This document shows, in pieces, positions 1-8,670 of a DNA stretch of 64,000 nucleotides (its first letter is position 1; each line of letters begins with the position of its first letter). The stretch covers positions 238,209-302,208 of the forward strand of contig NZ_KE386951.1 in NCBI RefSeq assembly GCF_000429785.1. The letters are read 5' to 3'. The translations under genes were made by a program, and so were the position numbers. Under the pieces are notes generated by a model. That model made no database searches. It was not told the origin of the DNA and saw only the letters and a program-made list of their open reading frames with translations. The DNA comes from Chitinibacter tainanensis DSM 15459 (GTDB lineage Bacteria > Pseudomonadota > Gammaproteobacteria > Burkholderiales > Chitinibacteraceae).

Positions 1-2613
1 GCTCTTCGGATCAGCGTACAAATTCGAATGGAAGTCAGTCTTGGCATTTGGATTAGCATGATTTTCATACGCGCTATCCATATAGGTGGCGCTGGTGTAT
101 TCCCAGCCACCATGGAAGTCGTAGGTCATCAGGTTAATCCAATCCAGATACTGGCTGTACTTAGCCGGCTCAGTCATCTCGATCTTGTCTTTACCCGCCG
201 ACATCGCCGCGGTCAGATAGTACTTCTTGTTGCCGTTGGCGGCGCTCAGCGCATTCAGTTGCGCGCGGAATTCCGCCATTAGCAGGGTGAAGTTTTGCTT
301 ATCTTCTGCCGAAACGGTGTTGTAGGGCTGACCGACAACGCCTGGGAATTCCCAATCCACATCAATCCCGTCAAACACGCCGGCTAGCGAGCCCGGCCCA
401 CCGCGGCCGCTATACGACGGCAGATTGCCCTTGATATAGATATCCAGACACGAAGCGACCAATTGTTTGCGTAGCGCATCGGTTTTCGCAGCCGCCGAGA
501 ACCATTTCGACCACGTCCAGCCCCCGAGCGAGATAAACACTTTCAGGTTCGGGAATTTCGCTTTCAGGTCTTTGAGCTCGTGGAAATTCCCAGCCAGCGG
601 CGTTTCCCAAGTGATGGCATTGGCAGGGTTTACTTGCCGAGCCGGTGGGCGGCCATAATCGGCCCAGGCATCGCCCCCCGTACCCGCATCGGGTGCATTC
701 GGGCTGGTGGCGCCTTGCTCCAGCTTATCGATCCCGGCGGCACATTCGTAGCCGCCGTTTTTCTGATAGATATTGCCGAAGGCGTAGTTCAGGAAGGTCA
801 TTTGTGCGGCCGAGCCGTTGTTCACAAAATCCACCACCTCAAAACTACGGCCATACACGCCCCACTGGGCAAAGTAAGAACCAACTTGCTTTTCACTTGG
901 CGCGGGAACCGCGCCACCCGGTACGGTTGGCGCTGGTGTATTGGTAACGGCTGGGGCGCTCGGCGTTGGCGTTGTGCCACCCGGGGTAACGACTGGGGTT
1001 GCGGTGGGGACGGCCGGCGTTACGACCGGAGTTACGACTGGCGTAGCCGTTGGCGTGGCGGTCGGGGTGGGAGTTGCAGAACCACACGCACCACCTACTT
1101 TCCACAAGGTCGGCGTTGTCGATGGCGTCCAGCCCGCGCCGACATAAGCGGTGTGGGCAGACAGGGCGGTATAGCTCTGGCCGCTATAGCTGACAACGTC
1201 TCCAGCCTTATACGTACTACCTTCAGCCCAAACTGCGCAGCTATTGCCCGGTACCGGGGTCGCGGTCACGACCGGAGTTGGGTTCGGCGTGCTCGGGCGC
1301 GCCGTTGGCGTTGCGGTCGGCGCTACGGTTGGAGCGATCGTCGGTGCAGTTGTTGGGGCGACGGTTGGCGCCGCAGTTGGTGCGCTGCTTGGCACCGGCG
1401 TGCTACCGCTCACCACTTTCCACGGGCCCCACTGCGCGGCACCGGGCACTTCGCCCTGCGTCCACCATTGCGCTTCATACACCACGCCGTTGTAGACCAC
1501 ACGCTGGCCACCGGTATAAATCGTGCCCTTATCCCATGCGGCTACCCCACCCGGGGTTGGCGTTGGGGTGACGGCAGGTTTGGGGGTAGCGGTCACAACG
1601 GGTGTCACCACCGGTGTTGCCGTCGGGGTTACGCTCGGAGTTGGCGTAGGCGCAACCACGCCACCCTGCGCGTTTTTGAAGATATTCCAGAATTCAAAAT
1701 TGGCTTTGCTGGCCCCGTTGCTGCTGTTATCGCGATGGAATGACCACCACGCGATCAGCCCCAGGCCTTTTTGCTTGGCAAAGTCGGTGAGAATTTGGGC
1801 ATCGGCCAACCCAAAGACTTCCGATTGCACATCATTCACACCCAGCATGGGCGTCACGCCCACTTTGGCCCAGATTTGGGCGTCAGTGAGGCCGGGGAAC
1901 AGCGGCTTGATCTGGATAAAGGTACTTTGCGCGGCCTGTACGGCCAAATCACCCATTTTCTTGCTGGCTGAAGCGGATGAACCATAATCCATCGCCATCA
2001 CATTGACCATATCCACGCGCACGCCGGCGTTAATGGCCGATTTCACCGCGTTCACGCCTTCGGTTGTGAGGCCTGTTGGCATCACCGGCAAGGTGAATGA
2101 CACGTACAGATCGGGATATTTGGCTTGCAACTGCTTGATCGCGGCCGAGCGAGTGCTGTTGTAGGTCGCGTTGCTGAGTGAGCCGCCTTCCACATCAAAA
2201 TCCAGCGCCTTAATCCCATGCGTGGTGATCATGCCATCGATCAAATTGACCATGGCATCCACCGAGCAAACCGCTTCCAGATACGTGCCGGAAGCTCCGC
2301 CGAACGAGGCAATCACGCGCCCGCCCGCTTGGCGGAAGGTGGCGATGTCGGTCTTCATACCCCCATTGAGTATATCTGTACCCGACCCGTCATTGCTGAT
2401 TGCGCAGCTATTACCCTTGGCAATGGTAAACGCTAAGGTCACAGAATTGAGCCCCAGCTGCTGGCGCGCTTGCGTTAGCGAGAGATTATTGCCCGCGTAC
2501 CACATTTCATAATACGGGGCGACATCGGTGGCCGAAGCCAGGCCGGCTGCCAGCAGCATTGCTGCTGGCAGCGCCTTGAGCGCAAACGACTTGCGCGAGG
2601 TTGTGTGCAACAT
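1..2613 (-). CDS. Dual-catalytic GH18 chitinase, 3' end outside window
   Basis: Secreted endo-chitinase; the stop lies beyond the left edge, so 871 residues are visible and no frame break was found. The start at 2613 follows a GGAGAAG ribosome site. Order of parts: signal peptide (about 1-28); first GH18 domain with the DFDVE signature, catalytic Glu142; a Thr-Pro linker; a CBM5/12 chitin-binding module (about 354-399, with an AQWWTQGE core); a second linker; a second CBM5/12-like module (about 458-510); a third linker; and a second GH18 domain from about 574, with DGIDVDWEFPG and Glu755. The two GH18 domains belong to different subfamilies, and only the second resembles the catalytic domain of the next gene upstream. 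GH18 enzymes cleave beta-1,4-GlcNAc bonds through substrate-assisted catalysis. The pairing of two catalytic domains suggests complementary attack on crystalline chitin. Little promoter-like sequence precedes the gene, so read-through from the upstream chitinase is possible. Confidence 0.93.
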   Translation of the reverse strand, partial: MLHTTSRKSFALKALPAAMLLAAGLASATDVAPYYEMWYAGNNLSLTQARQQLGLNSVTLAFTIAKGNSCAISNDGSGTDILNGGMKTDIATFRQAGGRVIASFGGASGTYLEAVCSVDAMVNLIDGMITTHGIKALDFDVEGGSLSNATYNSTRSAAIKQLQAKYPDLYVSFTLPVMPTGLTTEGVNAVKSAINAGVRVDMVNVMAMDYGSSASASKKMGDLAVQAAQSTFIQIKPLFPGLTDAQIWAKVGVTPMLGVNDVQSEVFGLADAQILTDFAKQKGLGLIAWWSFHRDNSSNGASKANFEFWNIFKNAQGGVVAPTPTPSVTPTATPVVTPVVTATPKPAVTPTPTPGGVAAWDKGTIYTGGQRVVYNGVVYEAQWWTQGEVPGAAQWGPWKVVSGSTPVPSSAPTAAPTVAPTTAPTIAPTVAPTATPTARPSTPNPTPVVTATPVPGNSCAVWAEGSTYKAGDVVSYSGQSYTALSAHTAYVGAGWTPSTTPTLWKVGGACGSATPTPTATPTATPVVTPVVTPAVPTATPVVTPGGTTPTPSAPAVTNTPAPTVPGGAVPAPSEKQVGSYFAQWGVYGRSFEVVDFVNNGSAAQMTFLNYAFGNIYQKNGGYECAAGIDKLEQGATSPNAPDAGTGGDAWADYGRPPARQVNPANAITWETPLAGNFHELKDLKAKFPNLKVFISLGGWTWSKWFSAAAKTDALRKQLVASCLDIYIKGNLPSYSGRGGPGSLAGVFDGIDVDWEFPGVVGQPYNTVSAEDKQNFTLLMAEFRAQLNALSAANGNKKYYLTAAMSAGKDKIEMTEPAKYSQYLDWINLMTYDFHGGWEYTSATYMDSAYENHANPNAKTDFHSNLYADPKS

Positions 2614-2705
2614 TTCATCTTCTCCATATGTTTTTGGTGGGGAAAATCCCCGGCTGCGCGCATCTTTGGCTTCGCTAGCTCAGTTCTGCTTCTAACGAGC
2701 AGATA

Positions 2706-2733
2706 TAAAAAAACCCCCTCTTGCGAGGGGGTT
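2706..2733 (-). terminator. Rho-independent terminator of the second chitinase gene
   Basis: On the minus strand a perfect nine-base-pair stem (AACCCCCTC pairing with GAGGGGGTT, four-base loop) is followed by a run of T. It lies 13 bases after the stop at 2746. It also separates this gene from the chitinase starting at 2613. Confidence 0.85.
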
Positions 2734-2745
2734 CTTGGTGCCAGA

Positions 2746-4734
2746 TTACTGACGGGCTTTACCCATGGCTTTCGACAGTGTTGCTGCGCTGTCGTCACCA
2801 TCCAGTGACCAGCTGAACACACCACCGTTCAGCCCTTTGGCTTTGGCGTAGTCGATCTTAGTTTGGATCACTTCAGGTGTATCGTACGACCAGAAAGTAG
2901 AACCGTCGAACTTGTAAGACTGTTTAGTTACTGGGTGTACATACACAGTACCCGCAGCGTTTTTCAGTACTTTGAAGTCTTCGATGCCTTTCTCGTAGGT
3001 ACCGCGTGCTGCGTCAGTCGCTTTCTGGTACAGACCGTTGTTCACATTGGTCACACCAGTCCAGCCACGACCGTACTTAGGAATACCAACCACCAGTTTC
3101 TTCGGATTCACGCCAGCTTGGATCAGCAGGTTCACTGCGTCATCGGTGTTGTAGTAAGACACCAGGCTGCGGTCACCGTAGCACTTGTCGGCTGGTTTGC
3201 CAGAGCACTTGTACTGTGGGTTGCTTGGATCAGCGAACAGGTGAGACTGGAAGTCAGTCGGGCCTTGTGCGTTCCAGCCGCCGTTGTAGTCGTAAGTCAT
3301 CATGTTGATCCAGTCGAGGTAACGTGCGTACTCGCGTGGCTCAGTCATTTCGATCTTGTCACGACCTACACCGATAGCAACGGTCAGGTAGTATTTCTTC
3401 TGGTTAGCGGCAGCCAGTTCATCCAGTTGTTTGCGGAATTCAGCCAGCAACAGGGTGAAGTTTTGTTTGTCTTCAGGCGCTACAGTGTTGTAACCCACGC
3501 CTTGAACACCTGGGAATTCCCAGTCGATATCGATACCATCGAAGATGTTCGCAGCTGAACCTGCGCCACCACGGCCATCCACCACTGGCAAGTTACCTTT
3601 GATGTAGATGTCGATACACGATTTAACCAGCTGTTTACGCAGCGCGTCGGTTTTCGATGCAGCAGAGAACCATTTCGACCAAGTCCAGCCACCCAGAGAG
3701 ATGAACAGTTTGGTGTCTGGGAATTTTTTCTTATAAGCCTGGAACTCACGGAAGTTACCGGCCAGTTTGTCGTCCCACTTGATTTGATCAGCTGGATCAA
3801 CACGACGTTTCGCAGTCAGACCAAAGTCGGCCCAAGCATCGCCACCAGTACCAGCGCCTGGTGCATTTGCATCAGTTGCACCTGGTTCCAGTTTGTTCAC
3901 GATACCGCACTCGTAACCACCATTTTTCTGGTAGATGTTACCGAAGGCGTAGTTGATGAAGGTCAGTTGCTGAGCAGCGCCGCTAGAGATGATGTCGGCA
4001 ACTTGGTAGTCACGACCATACACGCCCCACTGAGTGAAGTAAGAGCCAACTTGCGCTTGCGCAGGTGGAGGCACTTCTTGACCTGGAGCCAAGGTAGCAA
4101 CTGGTGTTGGCGCTGCAGTTGGAACTGCAGTTGGAGTTGGCGCTACGGTTGGTGCTGGGGTCATGCCAACTGGGGTTGGTGTTGGCGCTACAGTTGGCGT
4201 CGCAGTTACAGCTGGGCCGCACTCGCCTTCGTATTTCCATGGGCCCCACTGATCAGTTGCAGAAGGCGCCTGACCTTGTGTCCACCATTTAGCTGAGTAT
4301 TTGCCGCCGTTGTAGGCAACTACTGCGCCGCCGCTATACGCAGCAGTTGAATTCCAAGCCGCTACAGAGCCACAACCTGCTACTGGGCCAGTAGTTGGCG
4401 CGGTAGTTGGAGCAGTTGTCGGTGCGGTGGTTGGCGCAGTTGTTGGGGCCGTGGTTGGCTTAGCCGTTGTTACTGGCGTCGCGGTTGGCGCTGGCGTAGC
4501 AGAACCGGTAGCAACCAGTTTCCACAGTGTTGGGGTTGAAGCAGGGTTCCAGTTAGCGCCCACGTAGGCAGTGTGAGTCACCAGAGCTTGGTAGTCGTTA
4601 CCGGCATATGAAACAACAGTGCCTGCGTTATAGGTCGAACCTTCTTTCCACGCATCAGCAGCGTAAGAGAAGCTGGCCACGGCCATCAGTGCAGCAGGAA
4701 TAGCAGCTACAGCAAAACGATTAAAGTGCGACAT
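2746..4734 (-). CDS. Secreted GH18 chitinase with two CBM5/12-type modules
   Basis: Endo-acting chitinase, 662 residues. The start at 4734 is chosen because GGAGACC lies just upstream and the frame opens with a clean signal peptide ending near Ala25-Ala26; an in-frame ATG 16 codons upstream has no such support. Parts: N-terminal CBM5/12-like module (27-72, with a THTAYVGANW core); a PTTA-repeat linker; a second CBM5/12 (121-172, SAKWWTQGQ core and QWGPWK end); a Pro-Thr linker; and a GH18 domain from about 229 to the end. The catalytic motif FDGIDIDWEFPG places the acid at Glu406, and MMTYDYNGGWN and GVFSWSLDGDD fit later conserved GH18 strands. The catalytic domain closely resembles the second GH18 of the chitinase starting at 2613, so the two probably arose by duplication and shuffling. 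Likely type II secreted; substrate chitin. Confidence 0.95.
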   Translation of the reverse strand: MSHFNRFAVAAIPAALMAVASFSYAADAWKEGSTYNAGTVVSYAGNDYQALVTHTAYVGANWNPASTPTLWKLVATGSATPAPTATPVTTAKPTTAPTTAPTTAPTTAPTTAPTTGPVAGCGSVAAWNSTAAYSGGAVVAYNGGKYSAKWWTQGQAPSATDQWGPWKYEGECGPAVTATPTVAPTPTPVGMTPAPTVAPTPTAVPTAAPTPVATLAPGQEVPPPAQAQVGSYFTQWGVYGRDYQVADIISSGAAQQLTFINYAFGNIYQKNGGYECGIVNKLEPGATDANAPGAGTGGDAWADFGLTAKRRVDPADQIKWDDKLAGNFREFQAYKKKFPDTKLFISLGGWTWSKWFSAASKTDALRKQLVKSCIDIYIKGNLPVVDGRGGAGSAANIFDGIDIDWEFPGVQGVGYNTVAPEDKQNFTLLLAEFRKQLDELAAANQKKYYLTVAIGVGRDKIEMTEPREYARYLDWINMMTYDYNGGWNAQGPTDFQSHLFADPSNPQYKCSGKPADKCYGDRSLVSYYNTDDAVNLLIQAGVNPKKLVVGIPKYGRGWTGVTNVNNGLYQKATDAARGTYEKGIEDFKVLKNAAGTVYVHPVTKQSYKFDGSTFWSYDTPEVIQTKIDYAKAKGLNGGVFSWSLDGDDSAATLSKAMGKARQ
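4384..4458 (-). repeat. PTTA linker microrepeat in the second chitinase
   Basis: In-frame 12-base repeats encode about six PTTA-type units joining the two chitin-binding modules. Copies differ at third codon positions, so the protein repeat is better kept than the DNA repeat. Confidence 0.75.
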
Positions 4735-4781
4735 AAGGGTCTCCATCCTCGTGTGTTTTTTGGCATTACTCGCGCAATGCA

Positions 4782-4797
4782 ACTGGTACTAACCAGA
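4782..4797 (-). promoter_or_regulatory. Candidate GlcNAc-type operator (ACTGGT-N4-ACCAG)
   Basis: ACTGGTACTAACCAGA has half-sites ACTGGT and ACCAG separated by four bases, the layout of DasR/NagR-type (GntR family) operators that sense aminosugar phosphates. It sits in the leader, downstream of the promoter and 47 bases before the start codon, a place where a repressor could act. The match to a known family of sites is from memory; no regulator gene is in this window. Confidence 0.4.
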
Positions 4798-4886
4798 TCC
4801 GCCGTGCAGTCAGATTATTGAAAGCATATATCGATCTGCACCTGCTCTTTTCACCGCGCATTCTTCGCTGACCGGTGTTGGACTCT

Positions 4887-4915
4887 ATTAATCTCCAAAG
4901 CAAAAACCTTGTCAA
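4887..4915 (-). promoter_or_regulatory. Sigma70-type promoter of the second chitinase
   Basis: On the minus strand a perfect -35 TTGACA (4910-4915) is followed, after 17 bases, by ATTAAT (4887-4892), a weak -10. The sequence around the -35 (GGTGTTGACAAGGTTTTT) is the same at the third chitinase gene. A weak -10 beside a perfect -35 fits a promoter that needs activation. Confidence 0.6.
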
Positions 4916-5060
4916 CACCCCCTGTGATCTAAAAAGTGGTCTTTTTCCAACAGCAAAAAAAACTCTGCAAAAAAACTACCAACTACATGACAAAAGAATT
5001 ATTGCATCGCACAACAAACCTCAATCAAAGACGAAAAAATAGCTTAAAACCACTGCAAAA

Positions 5061-5076
5061 TGCGATGTGCATCGCA
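5061..5076. promoter_or_regulatory. Inverted repeat upstream of the second chitinase
   Basis: TGCGATG-TG-CATCGCA is a perfect seven-base inverted repeat with a two-base centre, directly next to the conserved 26-base block at 5078. It is a possible dimer binding site. Confidence 0.4.
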
Positions 5077-5365
5077 ACATTAGCGCTCGTTGATGTAGCT
5101 TTTTCAATAACGTGATGTAGTTTTAAGGCTATTCACTACCTAATTTTTTTCATGGGGTGGCTTATTTTGGCTGCAACTGTGACATAGCACACGCCCGCAA
5201 AGCTTACCAAATATTGACAAACAAAAAACAAAGCTGTCAACAACATAAAGCTTACTAATCAAGCCGATTTAAAACTTCTACTTCGCCATAAAGTCAGCAA
5301 CTGGTATTGCTCAGTCGGCCAAAATCTCAGCCCATTTATCGCGCAATTTGCACCGCCCAAATAAA

Positions 5366-5393
5366 AAAACGCCACGGCAAGCCGTGGCGTTTT
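5366..5393 (-). terminator. Terminator of the third chitinase gene
   Basis: Strong hairpin (ACGCCACGG paired with CCGTGGCGT around a CAAG loop, with flanking A/T runs that can extend the stem). On the minus strand it ends in seven T residues. It lies 17 bases after the stop at 5410. Confidence 0.85.
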
Positions 5394-5409
5394 GCGGATT
5401 GGGCGCGAA

Positions 5410-8391
5410 TTACTTGCGCTTGATACCGTAGACTTTGCCGTTAGGCAGCGTCAGAGTGAAGTTGGTTGGCACTGGCATTGGCATGAAGATACGCATACCG
5501 ATGGTGATGGTTTTACCTGGGCCGAAGTCGGTCACGCCCCATGTAGTACCCACAGTACCTTGCTTCAGTTGGTAGGCTGGACGATGGAAGGCATTTGGCA
5601 GACCACCCACGTTACCTACTTTGTTTGAAGCGACAGTTGCTGACCAAGTACCGCCGCTGTAGATATCAACCAGGTTCTCGATCCCTTTACCTGCTGGAGG
5701 TGCGAAAGGTTTCAGGAACTCAACCGTTGACGAAGTCAGCGGAGTCGAAGGCGCCACATCAAAGGCCACTTTCGCACCAGTCAGATCAACATTCGAGTTG
5801 TTTTTCAGCTTCAGACCAATCTGGATTGGGTAGTTGTCTTCACCTTTTGGCAGGAAGCCTACGAGATCAACATCAACATCCAGTTGCTCAGCTGGCTGAA
5901 CAAACTTCTCATCGCCTGGCAGTACGCCGTACGGTGTTGCGTTTTTCAGCATCTGGCCAGCCAGAGAAGTCAGAGTGCTACCGAAGTAGTAGTAACCCAG
6001 ACCATTTTCTGATGGTTTGCTGTAGTCACCTGCCAGCTCCCAGAACATGATACCGCCGGCACCCTGGTCGATCGCGTACTGTACTTTAGCCTTGAACGAT
6101 TTTTCGTTTTCGGTCGACAGGAACACTTTCGTGGTTGGGTTCCACAGCCATGAAGACTGAGCGATGTCATCGTAGTTCTCGATATACGTACCGCGAACTT
6201 TCGATTCTGGCTTGCTCAGATCGTGGCCATAGATACCAACGTATGGTGTTGGCAAGCCATCACGCAGGTTATTGGCGTGCCACAGTGGGTTAGCACCGGC
6301 AAACATTTCTTTGCCGTTGGCATCCACGTCAAACCACAGGTTGTCGATACCTTGTGCACCAAAGCCGCATGGCGCACCGGCTTTCGGGCTCAATGCATCA
6401 GGACCCAGGTTGCCACCAGTACCGTTGTAGCAAGTCTTCTGATCAGCAACCGCTGCAGTACCCCACAGACCGTTGGTGCCGCCAGTTACGTTTTGCCAGC
6501 CACGTGTGTAGTAAGGCAGGCCGATATTCACACGACCACCTGCCAATGCAGTGCGGAAGTATTTGTATGACCAGTCAATGTTCAGGTAACCCTGAGCGTT
6601 GTAGTACTTGCCATCGCCTGCAGTGTCGTAGATCTTGGCATCAGCGATCTCGCTGTCTTTACCAGTATCATACAGCGCGGCGTTGTGACCCACGAAGTGG
6701 TTCCAAGCACCGTGCAAGTCGTAGCTCATGATGTTCACGTAATCCAGGTATTTCAGTGCCTGGAAGCCTTCGAAGCCACGCAGCAGGTAGCCTGAAGATG
6801 GTGAAGCGATCGTCAGCATGTAGTACTTGCCTTGGGCCGCAGCGGCTTTGTCCAGCTCCAGACGCAGCGTTTTCATCAGCGCCATGTAGCCGTCCCACAG
6901 TTTGCCACGATGCTTATTGGCAATCTTCCAGTCGTCTGGGCTACCCGCATCCGACATTGAAGTTGGGTATTCGTAGTCGATATCGATACCATCCAGACCA
7001 TATTTGGTCACGAATTCAGCCGCTGATTTAGCGAAGGTATTGATACGATCTTGGCGAACTGCACCAGTTGCTTCATCCACGGTCAGTGAATAGAAACCAC
7101 CGCTGGCAATGCGTTTGCCTGAATCATCGAAGTAACCGCCAGTTTCAGCCCAGCCGCCAACCGACAGCAGCAGTTTCACGCCTTTGGCATCTGCATGCTT
7201 GTTCAGCATGTTGAAGTGGCCTTTGAATGGCAGTGATGGATCCAGCGCGTATTTCGGACCTTTGTCATCCCAAGACATGCCAGTTGCGGCATTAGTTGGG
7301 CCATCGGTACCGACAGAAACTTTCCAGTTCTGGTCGATGTGCGCAAAAGCGTAGTTCACGTGAGTGATGTCGTTCCAAGGCACATCGGCAGCCAGGTAAG
7401 CAGGCTGACCGTTTGCGCCATTACGCCAGCTGGTGAAGTAACCGATGCTGCGGCGTTTCATACCATTGGCGAGCTTCTCACGGCCGTTGGTATCGTAAAC
7501 AGTACAATATGGAACGTTTGCAACTTCAGAAACCAGACCCACTGGACGACACTGGTCTTGGCTGCCAGCGGGTGGCGTCACTGAAGGTGTTGGTGTTGGA
7601 GTAACCACTGGCGTTGGCGATGGCGAACCCACTGGTGTTGGAGTCGCAGTAACCACTGGCGTAGGTGTAGGTGAAGCGGTTACCACTGGGGTTGGGCGAG
7701 CAGTCACAACCGGAGTTGGAGACGCGGTAACCACCGGCGTTGGCGATGCAGTTACTACTGGTGTTGGGCTTGCGGTCACAACTGGCGTTGGTGACGCAGT
7801 CACAACTGGAGTTGGTGACGCAGTCACAACTGGAGTTGGTGACGCAGTCACAACTGGAGTTGGTGATGCGGTTACCACTGGGGTAGCCGTAGCGCCGCTA
7901 CAAGCGCCTTCATCTTTCCATGGGCCCCACTGATCAGTAGAAGAAGGCGTCTGGCCTTGAGTCCACCATTTAGCCGAGAATTTACGGCCGTTATATGAAA
8001 CTACAGCGCCGCCAGTGTAGGCAGTCGCTGAATTCCAAGCCGCCACATTGCCACAACCCGCTGGCGCAGCAGTCGGTGCGGTGGTTGGCGCTGCGCTAGG
8101 CACTGCGGTTGGAGCAGCGGTAGGCGCTGTAGTCGGCGCGGTGGTTGGTGCGGCAGTTGGGTTAGTTGAAGCACCCACTGCTTTCCACAGTGTTGGGGTG
8201 GTATCAGGGGTCCAGCCAGCACCGACATAAGCGGTATGGGTCACCAGCGCAGAGTAGTCCACGCCTTTATAAGTAACGACTGTGCCAGCATTGTACGTAT
8301 TGCCTTCTTGCCACAATGGTGCGGCATAGCTGTAGGCCACGAACATTGCAGCTGGCAGGGCAGCAAGTGCAAGACGATTAAAACGGGACAT
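5410..8391 (-). CDS. Large secreted GH18 chitinase with ChiC-type C-terminal domain
   Basis: Chitinase of 993 residues. The start at 8391 follows GGAGGAGAC; the upstream in-frame extension lacks a ribosome site. Parts: signal peptide (1-24); CBM5/12-like module (about 26-72); Ala-Pro-Thr linker; second CBM5/12 (113-164); a long linker with nine TPVVTASP-type units (170-241) plus a looser Thr-Pro tail; a ChiA-like GH18 domain from about 317 with SVGGW and LDGIDIDYEYP (acid Glu474); and a C-terminal region (about 840-993, rich in beta-strand-like sequence) that resembles the ChiC domain of Vibrio/Aeromonas-type chitinases. The large insert-bearing GH18 differs from the catalytic domains of the two neighbouring chitinases, so the three genes probably supply different modes of chain attack. 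The leader shares elements with that of the gene starting at 4734. Confidence 0.95.
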   Translation of the reverse strand: MSRFNRLALAALPAAMFVAYSYAAPLWQEGNTYNAGTVVTYKGVDYSALVTHTAYVGAGWTPDTTPTLWKAVGASTNPTAAPTTAPTTAPTAAPTAVPSAAPTTAPTAAPAGCGNVAAWNSATAYTGGAVVSYNGRKFSAKWWTQGQTPSSTDQWGPWKDEGACSGATATPVVTASPTPVVTASPTPVVTASPTPVVTASPTPVVTASPTPVVTASPTPVVTASPTPVVTARPTPVVTASPTPTPVVTATPTPVGSPSPTPVVTPTPTPSVTPPAGSQDQCRPVGLVSEVANVPYCTVYDTNGREKLANGMKRRSIGYFTSWRNGANGQPAYLAADVPWNDITHVNYAFAHIDQNWKVSVGTDGPTNAATGMSWDDKGPKYALDPSLPFKGHFNMLNKHADAKGVKLLLSVGGWAETGGYFDDSGKRIASGGFYSLTVDEATGAVRQDRINTFAKSAAEFVTKYGLDGIDIDYEYPTSMSDAGSPDDWKIANKHRGKLWDGYMALMKTLRLELDKAAAAQGKYYMLTIASPSSGYLLRGFEGFQALKYLDYVNIMSYDLHGAWNHFVGHNAALYDTGKDSEIADAKIYDTAGDGKYYNAQGYLNIDWSYKYFRTALAGGRVNIGLPYYTRGWQNVTGGTNGLWGTAAVADQKTCYNGTGGNLGPDALSPKAGAPCGFGAQGIDNLWFDVDANGKEMFAGANPLWHANNLRDGLPTPYVGIYGHDLSKPESKVRGTYIENYDDIAQSSWLWNPTTKVFLSTENEKSFKAKVQYAIDQGAGGIMFWELAGDYSKPSENGLGYYYFGSTLTSLAGQMLKNATPYGVLPGDEKFVQPAEQLDVDVDLVGFLPKGEDNYPIQIGLKLKNNSNVDLTGAKVAFDVAPSTPLTSSTVEFLKPFAPPAGKGIENLVDIYSGGTWSATVASNKVGNVGGLPNAFHRPAYQLKQGTVGTTWGVTDFGPGKTITIGMRIFMPMPVPTNFTLTLPNGKVYGIKRK
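7669..7884 (-). repeat. Nine 24-base tandem repeats encoding a TPVVTASP linker
   Basis: Nine consecutive 24-base units each encode TPVVTASP, one with Arg in place of Ser. Three neighbouring units around 7790-7860 are almost identical at DNA level, while outer ones differ at third positions. This suggests recent slippage expansion at the core and an older origin for the rest. Confidence 0.85.
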
Positions 8392-8542
8392 TAATGTCTC
8401 CTCCGATTTTATAAATGGCATTGGCACTAGTGGATAAGTGGTCTTGCCCACCAACTGCCTGCTTGTCACCGTATTGTAAGTATCTGGTGATTTTTACCGC
8501 TAGCCAGCTCGCTTTAAGGGCTGAGCTTAACCAGTGAGACTG

Positions 8543-8571
8543 TTTTAACGTGCCGAGAAAAACCTTGTCAA
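8543..8571 (-). promoter_or_regulatory. Sigma70-type promoter of the third chitinase
   Basis: On the minus strand a perfect TTGACA (8566-8571) is followed by TTAAAA at 17-base spacing, or TAAAAC at 18. The flanking GGTGTTGACAAGGTTTTT is identical to that at the second chitinase. The inferred start is again about 145 bases before the start codon. Confidence 0.6.
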
Positions 8572-8655
8572 CACCCCGATTTGGGCTTGTGAGTTAGGCC
8601 ACTGAAGCTTTTTTTTGTGGACTACATGAAACTACATAAAAACCGCAATATCGAG

Positions 8656-8670
8656 TTGTGCGACGCACAA
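8656..8670. promoter_or_regulatory. Inverted repeat TTGTGCG-A-CGCACAA
   Basis: A perfect seven-base inverted repeat with a one-base centre, 85-99 bases upstream of the -35 box. The right half, CGCACAA, recurs at the matching distance (93 versus 94 bases) upstream of the second chitinase, where the left half is degenerate. It is a good candidate for a dimeric activator site. Confidence 0.45.

Larger units (their letters stand above)
4735..5365 (-). promoter_or_regulatory. Long AT-rich leader and upstream region of the second chitinase
   Basis: No gene is supported here. Measured from the -35 box at 4910-4915, several blocks match the leader of the third chitinase in order and spacing: CGCACAA at 5009-5015, ACTACATGA at 4982-4990, and a 26-base block at 5078-5103 (begins CATTAGCGCT, 23 of 26 bases shared). 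The inferred 5' untranslated leader is about 145 bases. These blocks most likely bind an activator of chitin genes; the factor is unknown. Confidence 0.6.

Noticed and set aside
580-1743. Long open frame on the plus strand over the first chitinase, Arg/Gly-rich
   Set aside because: It is the reverse frame of the Thr-Pro linkers and modules; no ribosome site and composition unlike a protein gene.
7600-7890. CRISPR-like or regulatory tandem repeats
   Set aside because: The repeats are in frame, contiguous without spacers and encode the TPVVTASP linker.
8437-8453. Second GlcNAc-type operator in the third chitinase leader
   Set aside because: TGGT and ACCA halves are seven bases apart, not four; too weak to claim alone.
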